From contig NZ_BMGY01000021.1 in the NCBI RefSeq assembly GCF_014640435.1, forward strand, positions 1-64,000: a stretch of 64,000 nucleotides of DNA, written 5' to 3'. Position 1 is the first letter of the stretch, and each line of letters starts with the position of its first letter. The notes below the pieces were generated by a model. The model worked only from the letters and a program-made list of their open reading frames with translations, was not told the origin of the DNA and made no database searches. Source of the stretch: Hymenobacter frigidus. GTDB lineage: Bacteria > Bacteroidota > Bacteroidia > Cytophagales > Hymenobacteraceae. Shown here piece after piece: positions 16,336-25,063 of this stretch. The position numbers were made by a program, and so were the translations under genes.

Positions 16336-17700
16336 CTATTCCGCTGTTACTGGCTTGGGCAGAGACGCGGCATATTCCGGCGAAGTTTCGCGCCGGAAGC
16401 GCACTAGCAAGACTCCGGCCACAATGGTCAGGCCCAGCAGCAGCCCCGTCCACACGCCCGGCGCGCCCAGGTGCAGCTTGAACCCCAGGAAATAGCCCAA
16501 CGGCAGCGCCACGGCCCAATACGCCAGCAGCGCCACCACCGAGGGCACCTTCACATCCTCCAGGCCGCGCAGGGCTCCCAGGCCCATCACCTGCAAGCCA
16601 TCGGATACCTGAAATAGGGCCGCGATGAGCAGCAACGTACCGGCCTGCGCCACCACGGCGGGGTCGTGGCTGTACATAAGCGGGGCCAGGTGCCGCGTGG
16701 TGATGAACAGCAACCCCATTATCGCCATAAACCCAAACCCCAGCAAATACGCGGCAAATCCGGCTTGCCGGGCCTCGGCCAGGTTGCCGCTGCCATTCAA
16801 TTTGCCCACCCGAATGGTGGCCGCAGCCGCGATACCGCTCGCCGCCATGTAGGTAATCGAGGCCAGATTGATGGCTACTTGATGGGCTGCCAACGGCACT
16901 GCCCCCAGCCAGCCAATCATGATGGCCGCAGCGGCAAAGGCGCCCACTTCAAACCCCATTTGCACGCCAATGGGCGCACCCAGGTTCAGGAGGCGCGACA
17001 CCGTGGCCCAATCGGGCCACCAGCTGCTGATGGCCGCGCGGTAGATGTGCAGCCGCTGGGCCGTCAGCACGTACGCGGCCATGAGCGCGGCCATGAGCAC
17101 CCGAGCAATGAGCGTGGCCCAGGCCGAACCCATCAGGCCCATTTGCGGAGCGCCCCAGTGGCCAAATACCAGCGCGTAGCACAAGGCGGCGTTCAGCACG
17201 TTGGCCAGCACCGACAGCCACATGGCCTGCCGGGTGAGGCCCAGCCCCTCGGCAAATTCGCGGAAGCCCTGAAACACCATCAGCGGTAGAAACGACCAGC
17301 TGATGACGCGCACCCAGGGCGCGGCCAGGGCTTCTACCTCGGGCGCCTGGCCGAGGTAGTGCATCAGCGAAGGCACCAGCTGGCCCAGCCCCGCCAGGGC
17401 CAGCCCCGCCAGCACGCTCAGCCACACCGACGACACCAGCAGCCGGGCCAGGTCGGGCAGGTCGCGGCGGCCGTCGGCGGCGGCCACCAGCGGCACGCTG
17501 CCCATACTCAGGCCAATGCCCAGAATCATAAGCACGGTGGTGCTGCTCACGCCCAGGCTCACGGCGGCCAGCGGAACGGTGCCCGTGCGCCCCACCAACA
17601 CCGAATCAACAAAATTCACCATCGTATGCCCCAACTGGGACAGCACCACCGGATACGCCAGCAACAGGGTCGGACGCAAATGCGGACGAATATCTTTCAA
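16336..17700 (-). CDS. MATE family multidrug/cation antiporter
   Basis: Starting at TTG 17700 (LKDIRPHLRPTLLLAYPVV), the protein has 454 residues and about 12 membrane segments, the normal NorM size. The frame stays open to 17907, but the extra residues are Arg/Cys-rich and overlap the aminotransferase gene, so they are rejected. Family motifs include SQLGHTMVNFVDSVLVGRTG near the N-terminus and AAHQVAINLASITYMAASG in the second half. It should export a small cationic or aromatic compound against Na+ or H+. It lies about 100 bp downstream of the PLP enzyme and ergothioneine genes, so co-transcription is possible. Confidence 0.92.
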   Translation of the reverse strand: MKDIRPHLRPTLLLAYPVVLSQLGHTMVNFVDSVLVGRTGTVPLAAVSLGVSSTTVLMILGIGLSMGSVPLVAAADGRRDLPDLARLLVSSVWLSVLAGLALAGLGQLVPSLMHYLGQAPEVEALAAPWVRVISWSFLPLMVFQGFREFAEGLGLTRQAMWLSVLANVLNAALCYALVFGHWGAPQMGLMGSAWATLIARVLMAALMAAYVLTAQRLHIYRAAISSWWPDWATVSRLLNLGAPIGVQMGFEVGAFAAAAIMIGWLGAVPLAAHQVAINLASITYMAASGIAAAATIRVGKLNGSGNLAEARQAGFAAYLLGFGFMAIMGLLFITTRHLAPLMYSHDPAVVAQAGTLLLIAALFQVSDGLQVMGLGALRGLEDVKVPSVVALLAYWAVALPLGYFLGFKLHLGAPGVWTGLLLGLTIVAGVLLVRFRRETSPEYAASLPKPVTAE

Positions 17701-17803
17701 CTCAACAACTTCTAAACTACTGGGCAGAATGGCCCACTCAAAGGTACGCCCGCGCCTTTTGGGCCGGCACCTGAGTGATGCGCAACGCGCAACGAAGCGG
17801 CCA

Positions 17804-18916
17804 TCAGACGGCCACCGGCAGCAGCGCGCTGCGGACCTGGGCCAGGGCCAGCCGCAGGTCATTGGTCGGCACTGCGTACGAAAGCCGCACGCAGCCCGGG
17901 GCGCCACAGGTAGCGCCGTCCACCACCTCCACCCCAGCCGCCGCTAGCTGCCGCACCAGTTGCGCTGAGGCCGCTTCGGGGGGCATATCTGTCGCCAGAA
18001 ACCGGGTAAAATCGGCAAAAACGTAGTACGTGCCCTCGGGGGCAGCCACGGCCGGGGCGCCGGGCAGCGCGGCTAGCGCACGCAGCATCAGCGCACGATT
18101 GGGCAGTAGCTGCGCGCACAGCGCCGCCCCAATGGCTTCGGCGTGCTGCGTGGCGGCCAGGGCCGCCAGCTGTGCCGGCACGGGCACCGCCACGCCGGTG
18201 CTGAACAGCCGAGCGGCCACGGCCTGGGCCAGCGGCAACGGGGCCACCAGACAGCCCACACCCCAGCCCGCCAGCGCCAATGACTTGGAAAAGCCACTCA
18301 CCACCACGTGCCGCTGGTGCGAGCCGGGCAGGGCGAGCAGCGTGGTCACGGGCTCGGGGCCGAAGCTGATGCCTTCGTAAATCTCATCGCTGAGCACCCA
18401 AAGCTGCGGAAAATCGGCTGTGACGGCGAGGATGGCGGCCCACTCGGCCCGCGAATACACCCGGCCGGTGGGATTATTCGGGTTGCTGAGGATGAGCAGG
18501 CGGGTGGCAGGCGTGATGGCCCGGCGTAGCTCGTCGGGGCGCAGAACGTAATTATCAGTAGCCGCTAACGGCAACGGCCGCAGCTCGCCACCAGCCCGCC
18601 GCACCAAATCATGAAATCCGAACCAGTTGGGCGTGGGCAGCAGCACCTCGTCACCGGCCGTCAGCATTTCGCTGAGCAGCGCAAACAGGCCCGTTTTGGC
18701 GCCGGCGGTCACCAGCACCTGGCCGGCTGCAACACCGGCCGCACCGCGTCGGCGGTAGCGTTGGGCCAATGCCTCGCGCAGTTCGGACAGGCCGGCGGCG
18801 GGGCTCACGGACAGGGGCGCACCCTGCTCCTGGGCACGTAGCAAGGCCTCATTGACTGCCTCCAGCGCCACGCCGGGCACCGCAAAATTTCCGTATCCAG
18901 AAGCCAGGCTTATCAT
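17804..18916 (-). CDS. Class I/II PLP-dependent aminotransferase-fold enzyme
   Basis: The 370-residue fold-type I PLP enzyme has SNPNNPTGRVYSRAEW (substrate and cofactor binding), LSDEIYEG (Asp contacting the pyridine nitrogen) and SGFSKSLALAGWGVG with the Schiff-base Lys. A C-terminal Arg in GCVRLSYA would bind the substrate carboxylate. It begins 13 bp after egtD and is probably in the same transcript. An ordinary amino-acid aminotransferase is the default reading. Position suggests it could provide the C-S lyase step (EgtE-like) of ergothioneine synthesis, which also uses a fold-type I PLP enzyme. Confidence 0.88.
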   Translation of the reverse strand: MISLASGYGNFAVPGVALEAVNEALLRAQEQGAPLSVSPAAGLSELREALAQRYRRRGAAGVAAGQVLVTAGAKTGLFALLSEMLTAGDEVLLPTPNWFGFHDLVRRAGGELRPLPLAATDNYVLRPDELRRAITPATRLLILSNPNNPTGRVYSRAEWAAILAVTADFPQLWVLSDEIYEGISFGPEPVTTLLALPGSHQRHVVVSGFSKSLALAGWGVGCLVAPLPLAQAVAARLFSTGVAVPVPAQLAALAATQHAEAIGAALCAQLLPNRALMLRALAALPGAPAVAAPEGTYYVFADFTRFLATDMPPEAASAQLVRQLAAAGVEVVDGATCGAPGCVRLSYAVPTNDLRLALAQVRSALLPVAV

Positions 18917-18929
18917 AATAAGGCAGGGT

Positions 18930-19892
18930 TTACTCTTGGTGAATGGCCAGGACTACATCGGCAAAATCCGTGGCTGCATCGGTGAAAGAATGCACGACCC
19001 GCAGCCCGGCCTCGGCGGCCAGCTCATGGATTTGGGGCAGGGTGAATTTGAAAGAATTCTCGGTATGGATGACTTCCCAGGCGGCGAAATCGAAGGTTTC
19101 ATCGAGCGCGGCGAAGTGAACCTGCTGGCTGCGGGCACTCACCAGATACGAACGCACGGCCCCGGTGAGGGGATTGTAGTCGGTATAGTGCTGCCAGTGG
19201 GCCAGGTCGAAATCAGCCCCCAACTCGCGGTTGAGGCGGGTGAGCAGGTTGAGGTTGAAGGCGGCCGTCACGCCCTGGGCATCGTCGTACGCAGCCCGGA
19301 TGCGGCGGGGGTCTTTCTGCAAGTCAAACCCGATGAGTAGGCGGTCGGCCGGTGCCAGGGGGGCCGCCAGCTTACGCAGGAAATCCAGCCGCTCGGCCGG
19401 GCCAAAATTGCCAATATTCGACCCCAGAAACAGCACGGCTTTGCTGCCCGGCCAGGTGCGCAGCTGGCTTAGCGCCGTGGCGTAGTCGGCCACCACCGGG
19501 GCTACCTGCAAGTCGGGCAACTCCTGCTGCAAAGCCGCGACCAAGCCCGTCATCGCTCCCGCCGAAATGTCGACCGGCGCGTAGGTGAATGCGGTGCCCG
19601 CACGCAGTAATTCGCGCAGCAGCAGCTTGGTTTTGGCTCCGTCGCCGGCACCCAGCTCCACTAGGGCGAATTCGCCGCCTGCCGCCGGGGCCAGCGCCGC
19701 CGCAATGGCCGCGCCATGCTCCCGAAAAATGGCAAACTCAGTCCGGGTCGGGTAATACTCCGGCAGGGCCATGATTTGCTGAAACAGCCGGCTGCCCGCA
19801 TCATCGTAGAAATACATCGACGACAACGTTTTCGGCGTGCGCTGCAGGCCAGTGCCCACGTGCTGAGCCAACTCGGTAAGGACCTTTAACAT
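18930..19892 (-). CDS. egtD: L-histidine N-alpha-methyltransferase EgtD
   Basis: The 320-residue protein has the size and motifs of EgtD. The N-terminal TPKTLSSMYFYDDAGSRLF segment is followed by LPEYYPTRTE, the SAM-binding ELGAGDGAKT and FLGSNIGNF. The C-terminal IHTENSFKFT forms part of the histidine-binding site. It transfers three methyl groups from SAM to histidine to give hercynine, the first step of ergothioneine synthesis in the cytoplasm. The gene lies downstream of egtB with 110 bp between, which contain a credible promoter. Confidence 0.96.
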   Translation of the reverse strand: MLKVLTELAQHVGTGLQRTPKTLSSMYFYDDAGSRLFQQIMALPEYYPTRTEFAIFREHGAAIAAALAPAAGGEFALVELGAGDGAKTKLLLRELLRAGTAFTYAPVDISAGAMTGLVAALQQELPDLQVAPVVADYATALSQLRTWPGSKAVLFLGSNIGNFGPAERLDFLRKLAAPLAPADRLLIGFDLQKDPRRIRAAYDDAQGVTAAFNLNLLTRLNRELGADFDLAHWQHYTDYNPLTGAVRSYLVSARSQQVHFAALDETFDFAAWEVIHTENSFKFTLPQIHELAAEAGLRVVHSFTDAATDFADVVLAIHQE

Positions 19893-19947
19893 TTATTCAG
19901 GTAGCATTTAACAGCGGTGGCGCTTGCGCTCAAGCTGAGTTTGAACG

Positions 19948-19975
19948 GAAAAGTAGTTTTGCTCGGCATGAGCAA
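19948..19975 (-). promoter_or_regulatory. Candidate egtD promoter (TTG-N17-TACTTTTC)
   Basis: On the minus strand a TTG is followed after 17 bp by TACTTTTC, one mismatch from the TANNTTTG consensus. It lies about 55 bp before the egtD start, in the egtB-egtD gap. A small hairpin (TTTTGCTC/GAGCAAAA) overlaps the spacer. Confidence 0.45.
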
Positions 19976-20002
19976 AAGTCGATAAGAAAGAATTGCTAAA
20001 TG

Positions 20003-21319
20003 CTACTTGTTGGTTGACTCAACTGAGCGGGCCAACCGAATGCCGGTGAACTGCCAGCGCTTATCAGCGTGGAAAAAGTTGCGGTAGCTAACACGAATGT
20101 GGTTTTCGGGCGTGGCGCAGGAGCCCCCGCGCAACACCAGCTGGTTCACCATAAACTTGCCGTTGTACTCGCCCAGCGCCCCGGCGGCGCGGGCGTAGCC
20201 GGGGTAGGCGTGGTAGGCCGAGTAGGTCCACTCCCAACAATCGCCGAGCAGCTGGTGGCACTGGGTGGGGTCCGCATCGATGGGCACAGGCTGGGGGTCA
20301 AATTGACTGCTTTCCAGCCAGGTACCACCGTCAGTAACAGCCTCAAAATGCCGGGCCGCCGTTTCCCACTCCGCCTCGGTGGGGAGGCGCGCCCCGGCCC
20401 AGTTGGCATAGGCGTCGGCCTCATAGAAGCTGATGTGGGTGACGGGCGCGGTCAACTCCACAGCCTGCAGGCCATGATGCGTGAACCGGAACCAGTCGCC
20501 CTCTTTTTTAACCCAATACAAGGGCGCTTCCCAGCCTTCGGCCTGCGCCAGGTCCCAGCCTTCGCCCATCCAATAGCGGAAGTCGCGGTAGCCGCCGGCC
20601 GCCATAAAAGTCAGGTAATCGGCATTGGTCACCAAGCGGTTTTGCAATTCAAATGGCGCAAGCAACACGTCATGCGCCGCTAGCTCGTTATCGAAGCAAA
20701 AGCCCTCTTCCTGAAAGCCTATCCGGTGAATCCCTCCCGGCACCGACAACCAGGATGCGGCGCTTGGTGCGGAACGAGGGCGCTCATCTGCTTCTTCAAC
20801 CAAGTAGGCCGGGGCCAACGGGCTGGTGCTGAGAATGTACTTGATATCGGTAGCCAGCAGCTCCTGGTGCTGCTGCTCGTGCTGTAGGCCCAGCTCCAGT
20901 AGCTCGTAGAACACAAGGGGCAATAATTGGGGCGCGGCCAGCAGCTTGGCGAAAGCTCCGTCGACGTGGGCGCGGTAGGCCAGCACGTCGGCCAGGGCCG
21001 GGCGCGAAAGCGTGCCACGGTCGGCCCGGTTCACGCGGGAGCCAAGTGAATTATAGTAAGAATTAAACAGGAAGGCGTATTCCGGATGAAAAACCTGGTA
21101 GCCCGCCGCGTATTCTTTCAGCAGAAATGTTTCCCAAAACCAGGTGGTGTGCGCCAGGTGCCACTTGGGGGGGCTCACGTCGAGCATGGGCTGCACCACG
21201 GTGTCTTCGGGCAGCAGGGGCGCGCACAGGGCTTGGCTTTGCGCCCGAACTGCCTGGTAGCGAGCGAGCCAAGACATAGCGGTTGAGGAAGCGACGGGCG
21301 CTGGATGAACGAGCAGCAT
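20003..21319 (-). CDS. egtB: Ergothioneine synthase EgtB (sulfoxide-forming, non-haem iron)
   Basis: The ATG at 21319 (MLLVHPAPVASST) gives 438 residues; the next ATG at 21277 (MSWLARYQ) is also possible, while the open frame up to 21511 looks non-coding. The N-terminal DinB-like domain carries the iron ligands in HLAHTTWFWE and HEQQHQE. The C-terminal FGE-sulfatase domain shows LPTEAEWETAAR, GDCWEWTYSAY and LRGGSCATP...RNFF. EgtB joins hercynine to a thiol donor (gamma-glutamylcysteine or cysteine) as a sulfoxide. No egtC or egtA gene is near, so the cysteine-using type is possible. It is divergent from the KGG gene. Confidence 0.95.
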   Translation of the reverse strand: MLLVHPAPVASSTAMSWLARYQAVRAQSQALCAPLLPEDTVVQPMLDVSPPKWHLAHTTWFWETFLLKEYAAGYQVFHPEYAFLFNSYYNSLGSRVNRADRGTLSRPALADVLAYRAHVDGAFAKLLAAPQLLPLVFYELLELGLQHEQQHQELLATDIKYILSTSPLAPAYLVEEADERPRSAPSAASWLSVPGGIHRIGFQEEGFCFDNELAAHDVLLAPFELQNRLVTNADYLTFMAAGGYRDFRYWMGEGWDLAQAEGWEAPLYWVKKEGDWFRFTHHGLQAVELTAPVTHISFYEADAYANWAGARLPTEAEWETAARHFEAVTDGGTWLESSQFDPQPVPIDADPTQCHQLLGDCWEWTYSAYHAYPGYARAAGALGEYNGKFMVNQLVLRGGSCATPENHIRVSYRNFFHADKRWQFTGIRLARSVESTNK

Positions 21320-21594
21320 GATTGAAGAGAGCGGAATAATTGGTAGTTGTGCTACTAACTGAATGTGCCGGCCGGAGGTTGCGCGTTGATTACCAAACCC
21401 ACCCGCAACAGCACCCGCGCCAACGGAGTCTTGACGGGTGTAAATAAACACGCAGAACCCGCCAAGAAATACGTAGAAGCACCTGCGTAAAAAGCCGTAT
21501 TTTATCGTCAATCAACCACTAAATCAGCCAATAGTTAAACGAATATTATTAAAAACAGTACACTTGCATCTAACCACTTTCTTTTCATATTACT

Positions 21595-21858
21595 ATGGTA
21601 TCTTCAATTTCCACCATCAGTTCTACAGCTGCTATTGCTGTGAAGGTTGCTCCCCGCCCAGCTGCCCGCGTGGGTACCAAAAGCCGCCGCGGCTTTGCGG
21701 CCATGAGCCCCGAAACCCAGCGCCGCATTGCCAGCGAAGGCGGCAAGGCCTCGCACGCCAGCGGCCGTGGCCACCGTTTTTCAGCCGATGAAGCCCGCGA
21801 TGCCGGCCGTAAAGGCGGCTTGGTAAGCCGGCGGGGCAAAAAAGAAGTGGAGAAATAA
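21595..21858 (+). CDS. KGG-repeat stress-induced small protein
   Basis: The 87-residue basic protein has GFAAMSPETQRRIASEGGKA and DEARDAGRKGGLVSRRG, two copies of the KGG motif known from GsiB and Con-10 type stress proteins. Family members are hydrophilic, disordered and induced by general stress or desiccation. A -7-like TACACTTG lies at 21559-21566, before the ATG. It is divergently transcribed from egtB, which would suit a shared oxidative-stress or dehydration response, but this is inference. Confidence 0.85.
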   Translation: MVSSISTISSTAAIAVKVAPRPAARVGTKSRRGFAAMSPETQRRIASEGGKASHASGRGHRFSADEARDAGRKGGLVSRRGKKEVEK

Positions 21859-21893
21859 GAAACTTCTGCTGCCGGGTTACGCTGCATGCCGCG

Positions 21894-21901
21894 CATCTTT
21901 G
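21894..21901 (+). promoter_or_regulatory. Candidate -7 element CATCTTTG abutting the menC start
   Basis: CATCTTTG (one mismatch to TANNTTTG) ends four bases before the ATG of menC. The 17-bp string CGCATCTTTGTGGCATG is identical to that at the start of the phosphoesterase gene at 33035, which suggests a functional element. Confidence 0.4.
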
Positions 21902-21905
21902 TGGC

Positions 21906-22970
21906 ATGCTACGTCTCCGTTTTTCGCAACGCGCCCTCCGCTTCAATTTCCCCGCCCGTACCTCCCGCGGGGCCTTGGCCGAACACGTAGCCTGGTACCT
22001 GCACCTCTGCGATGACTCGGCCCCGGACGTGGGGGGCGTGGGGGAAGCCGCGCCACTGGCCGGCCTCAGCCCCGATTTCGGCCCGGAGTTTCCAGCCGCA
22101 GTAGTCCAGCTATGCCACCGTTTCAACGCCGGCGCTTTTGTCACGTTTGCCGTGGCCGATGCGCCGGCGTTTGTGGGTTTGGCCCTGCCGGCGTTGGTTT
22201 TTGCATTCGAAACCGCGCTACTTGACCTGGCCCGCGGGGGCCGGCGGCAGCTTTACGCCAATGCCTTCAGCCAGGGCCAGGCAACGTTGCCCATCAACGG
22301 GCTGGTATGGATGGGAGATGCCACCTTCATGCGCGAGCAGATTGAGCAGAAGCTGGCGGACGGCTATTCCTGCCTGAAATTAAAGATTGGGGGACTTGAC
22401 TTTGCCACGGAATTAGCCATTCTTGCCGAAATACGTGCCGTGGCAAGTCCCGAAAAGTTGATTCTGCGAGTGGATGCCAACGGTGCTTTCAGCCCGGCCG
22501 ATGCCCCGGCCAAACTCGCGCACTTGGCGGCGTTTCGTATTCATTCCATAGAGCAGCCGCTGAAGGCGGGGCAGGCAACAGCTTCGGCGGCCCTTTGCCG
22601 TACTTCGCCCCTGCCCATCGCCCTCGACGAAGAATTGATTGGACTGACGGACCCGACCGCGCAAGCGGCCTTGCTCGATGCGGTGCGGCCCGCCTACATC
22701 GTACTAAAACCCACTCTGCTGGGGGGCCACGCCGCTACCCGCCACTGGATTGCCCTGGCCCAGGCACGGGGCATTGGGTGGTGGATTACCTCGGCCCTTG
22801 AATCCAACATCGGCCTCAACGCCGTGGCTCAGCTCACCGGTGAGTACGATGTGCATGGGTTTGCCCAAGGCCTGGGTACGGGCCAGCTCTATCACAACAA
22901 CGTGGTGGCCCCCTTGCACATCCGCGAGGGCCACTTGCACTACGACCCCGCCGGCACCTGGGGCGAATAG
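21906..22970 (+). CDS. menC: o-Succinylbenzoate synthase (enolase superfamily)
   Basis: The 354-residue protein is of the MenC/muconate-lactonizing group. The capping-domain segment GVGEAAPLAGLSP is followed by LPINGLVWMG. The barrel motifs are CLKLKIG (KxK catalytic lysines), LRVDANGAFS (metal Asp), HSIEQPL (metal Glu), IALDEEL (metal Asp), YIVLKPTLLGG (Lys) and TSALESNIG. It dehydrates SHCHC to o-succinylbenzoate in menaquinone synthesis. This fits the respiratory quinone of Bacteroidota. Other men genes are not in the window. A related role such as dipeptide epimerase is less likely, given the ALESNIG motif. Confidence 0.92.
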   Translation: MLRLRFSQRALRFNFPARTSRGALAEHVAWYLHLCDDSAPDVGGVGEAAPLAGLSPDFGPEFPAAVVQLCHRFNAGAFVTFAVADAPAFVGLALPALVFAFETALLDLARGGRRQLYANAFSQGQATLPINGLVWMGDATFMREQIEQKLADGYSCLKLKIGGLDFATELAILAEIRAVASPEKLILRVDANGAFSPADAPAKLAHLAAFRIHSIEQPLKAGQATASAALCRTSPLPIALDEELIGLTDPTAQAALLDAVRPAYIVLKPTLLGGHAATRHWIALAQARGIGWWITSALESNIGLNAVAQLTGEYDVHGFAQGLGTGQLYHNNVVAPLHIREGHLHYDPAGTWGE

Positions 22971-23049
22971 CGCCCAGCCAGCCCCGCAACTATTTGGCTA
23001 ATCTGCGGCTTGTTCGCTAAACTTACCGATTAGGCTGCGCTTTCCTCTT

Positions 23050-24315
23050 ATGTTGGCTTTCCGCTTTGTGCTTCTGCTAGTTTTCCTGTGCTTATGCGGG
23101 GAAATGAGTCCGGCTGCACAAGCGCAAACTGCGCCCAAAGCCGGGCCGTTTGGTTTCGACCAATCCCGACGCCGAAACGTGCGCATTCCCATTCAGCTGC
23201 ACCGCAACTTACTAGTGGTAAAGGCTAAGGTAAACGGGACGGGGCCGTACAATTTCCTGCTCGATTCCGGAGTTGGGATATCCATAATGACGGCCTCCAC
23301 GCTCGCCGACTCGCTGGGCCTGAAGCACGGGCAGCAGTTCCGAGTGGTGGGCGCAGGCGGCCTGGATTCCGGCCTGCTCGCCTACCAAACCGATAGTGTC
23401 CGCGTGACCATGCCCGGGGTAGTAGCCCCGCACATGACGTGGCTGGTGCTGTCCGAGGACGTGCTCAACCTGTCGGGGTACGTGGGCGTGCCCATCCACG
23501 GCATCATGGGTTCCGAGCTGTTTCGCAGCTTTGTGGTGACGCTGCGGCCCCAACTCGACTACCTGTTGCTCAGTGACCCGGCTACTTACCGCACGCCAAA
23601 AGGCAAAGGCTGGGCTTCCATTCCTCTGACCCTGGAAAACAACAAGGCCTATTTCACAGCCCCCGTGCAGTTCACCGACTCGCTCACGCTGCCGCTCAAG
23701 CTGGTGCTCGACACCGGGGCCAGCCACGCGCTGTCGTTGGAAATGGATTCGGACCCGCGCCTGGTGGCACCTGCCCGCCGCTTGCCCGCCGACTTGGGAC
23801 GCGGCCTCACGGGCACCGTGCACGGCTTTCTGGGCCGGGTGGCGGCCTTACACTTGGGGCGCTACGTGCTACGCTCGGTGCTCACCTCCTACCCCGACGC
23901 GGCCGACGTACACCACCGCATCGATGTGCCCCGCAACGGCAATATCGGCTACGAGCTGCTGAAACGTTTCACCTTAGTTATTGACTACCCGCACCAGCGC
24001 TTGTTGCTCCGGCCCAACGTCAGTTTCCGCGACCCGTTTGAGCACGATATGTGCGGCATCGAGCTGCTGGCCACTGGGCCAAACTATCGCCGCTTCCTCG
24101 TGCTGCGCGTGGTGCCCGGGTCGCCGGCCGCTGACGCCGGCCTTTCCCCCAACGAAGAAGTACTAAGCATTAACCTCGTTCCAGCCAGCGAATTTTCCCT
24201 CAGTGAGCTCGACCGGATGCTGCATTCCATCGATGGCCGGACTTTGTTCCTGGTATTACGCAAGTCAGACGGTGAAATCTACGCCACCTCCGTGCGCCTG
24301 AAACGGCAAATCTGA
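23050..24315 (+). CDS. Secreted two-lobed aspartyl protease with PDZ domain
   Basis: The 421-residue protein has a signal peptide (LVFLCLCGEMSPAAQAQ) and two retropepsin-like lobes. The first active-site triplet is DSG in FLLDSGVGIS (about residue 72) and the second is DTG in LVLDTGASHA (about 221). A C-terminal PDZ domain follows (VLRVVPGSPAADAGLSPNEEV). This architecture is common in Bacteroidota periplasmic proteases of the aspartyl-protease/PDZ family. The target is unknown. It follows menC at 79 bp on the same strand but may have its own promoter. Confidence 0.9.
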   Translation: MLAFRFVLLLVFLCLCGEMSPAAQAQTAPKAGPFGFDQSRRRNVRIPIQLHRNLLVVKAKVNGTGPYNFLLDSGVGISIMTASTLADSLGLKHGQQFRVVGAGGLDSGLLAYQTDSVRVTMPGVVAPHMTWLVLSEDVLNLSGYVGVPIHGIMGSELFRSFVVTLRPQLDYLLLSDPATYRTPKGKGWASIPLTLENNKAYFTAPVQFTDSLTLPLKLVLDTGASHALSLEMDSDPRLVAPARRLPADLGRGLTGTVHGFLGRVAALHLGRYVLRSVLTSYPDAADVHHRIDVPRNGNIGYELLKRFTLVIDYPHQRLLLRPNVSFRDPFEHDMCGIELLATGPNYRRFLVLRVVPGSPAADAGLSPNEEVLSINLVPASEFSLSELDRMLHSIDGRTLFLVLRKSDGEIYATSVRLKRQI

Positions 24316-24379
24316 GCGGTTCTGTGGATAACCGAGCCGTACCTTCGCCCCTGCTTCTCACTTATCTCGAACTTATTCT

Positions 24380-24757
24380 ATGACTGCTCGACTTTTGCTT
24401 CAACTCGCGGCCCTGCTGGGCGGCCTGGGCGTCGCCATTGGGGCTTTTGGGGCGCATGCCCTGCACGATGCACTGGTACGAGCCGGCCGCCTCGACACCT
24501 TTGAAACGGCGGTGCGCTACCAGTTTTACCACCTGCTGGCGCTGCTGGCAGTGGGCGTGCTGTGGACGGCGCGCCCCGAGCTGCGCACCTTGGGCACCAC
24601 CGGCTGGCTGTGGCTAAGCGGTATAATTGTGTTCAGTGGCTCGCTCTACGCCCTGTGTTTCACGGGCATTACCAAGCTGGGCGCGGTAGCGCCGGTGGGC
24701 GGGCTGCTGCTGCTGGCGGGCTGGCTCAGCTTGTTCTGGGCCGTGCGCGAGCTGTAG
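24380..24757 (+). CDS. DUF423 family small membrane protein
   Basis: The 125-residue protein shows the DUF423/YwdK signature at its start (LGGLGVAIGAFGAHAL) and four predicted membrane helices covering nearly the whole length. RYQFYHLLALL and GSLYALCFTGITKLGAVAPVGG are further family motifs. The function of the family is unknown. A -7-like TACCTTCG lies at 24340-24347, about 30 bp before the ATG. Confidence 0.93.
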   Translation: MTARLLLQLAALLGGLGVAIGAFGAHALHDALVRAGRLDTFETAVRYQFYHLLALLAVGVLWTARPELRTLGTTGWLWLSGIIVFSGSLYALCFTGITKLGAVAPVGGLLLLAGWLSLFWAVREL

Positions 24758-24860
24758 CCGGCCGCCTGAGCTGGCTTCTCGGTAGCAAGGCGTTGGCGCA
24801 GGCGGCTCCGCACTCGCACAAAAGTACTCTAAGTACCCACGCACAAGTAACCGGATAAAG

Positions 24861-24960
24861 AAGAACGTCATTCCGAGCTTGCCGAGGAATCTCGCTCGCG
24901 CTAGTGGGCGGCGCGGATGACTCCGGCAAGATTCCTCGGCAAGCTCGGAATGACGTTCTT
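24861..24960. repeat. Dispersed palindromic element, copy 4
   Basis: The outer arms AAGAACGTCATTCCGAGCTT and their exact complement are followed by GCCGAGGAATCT/AGATTCCTCGGC, pairing over about 32 bp. The core is GC-rich and includes a small CTCGCTCGCGC segment. The tip differs from the other copies by TTCC in place of TGCT. Confidence 0.92.
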
Positions 24961-24991
24961 TTTGGTTGACTACGGTTACTTATGCGCGACT

Positions 24992-25051
24992 GCTGAACGA
25001 TGCCAAAAGGGCGGCCTGCTTACGCAGGCCGCCCTTTTGGCATCGTTCAGC
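24992..25051 (-). terminator. Perfect 28-bp hairpin after the DUF1573 gene
   Basis: The arms at 24992-25019 and 25024-25051 are exact complements around a 4-base loop. The GC-rich inner part is GGGCGGCCTGC. It begins 12 bp beyond the stop codon of the DUF1573 gene. There is no long T-run outside the stem; the stem contains AAAAGGG/CCCTTTT, so a shorter inner hairpin followed by TTTT could act as an intrinsic terminator in either direction. Confidence 0.82.
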
Positions 25052-25063
25052 GGCTTAACCAGC

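Noticed and set aside
17701..17907. N-terminal extension of the MATE transporter
   Set aside because: The extra residues are Arg/Cys-rich, lack similarity to the family, and overlap the aminotransferase gene; starting at 17700 gives the normal length.
19957..19977. Hairpin TTTTGCTC/GAGCAAAA as terminator of egtB
   Set aside because: The T-run lies on the wrong side of the stem for minus-strand transcription, and the region fits better as the egtD promoter spacer.
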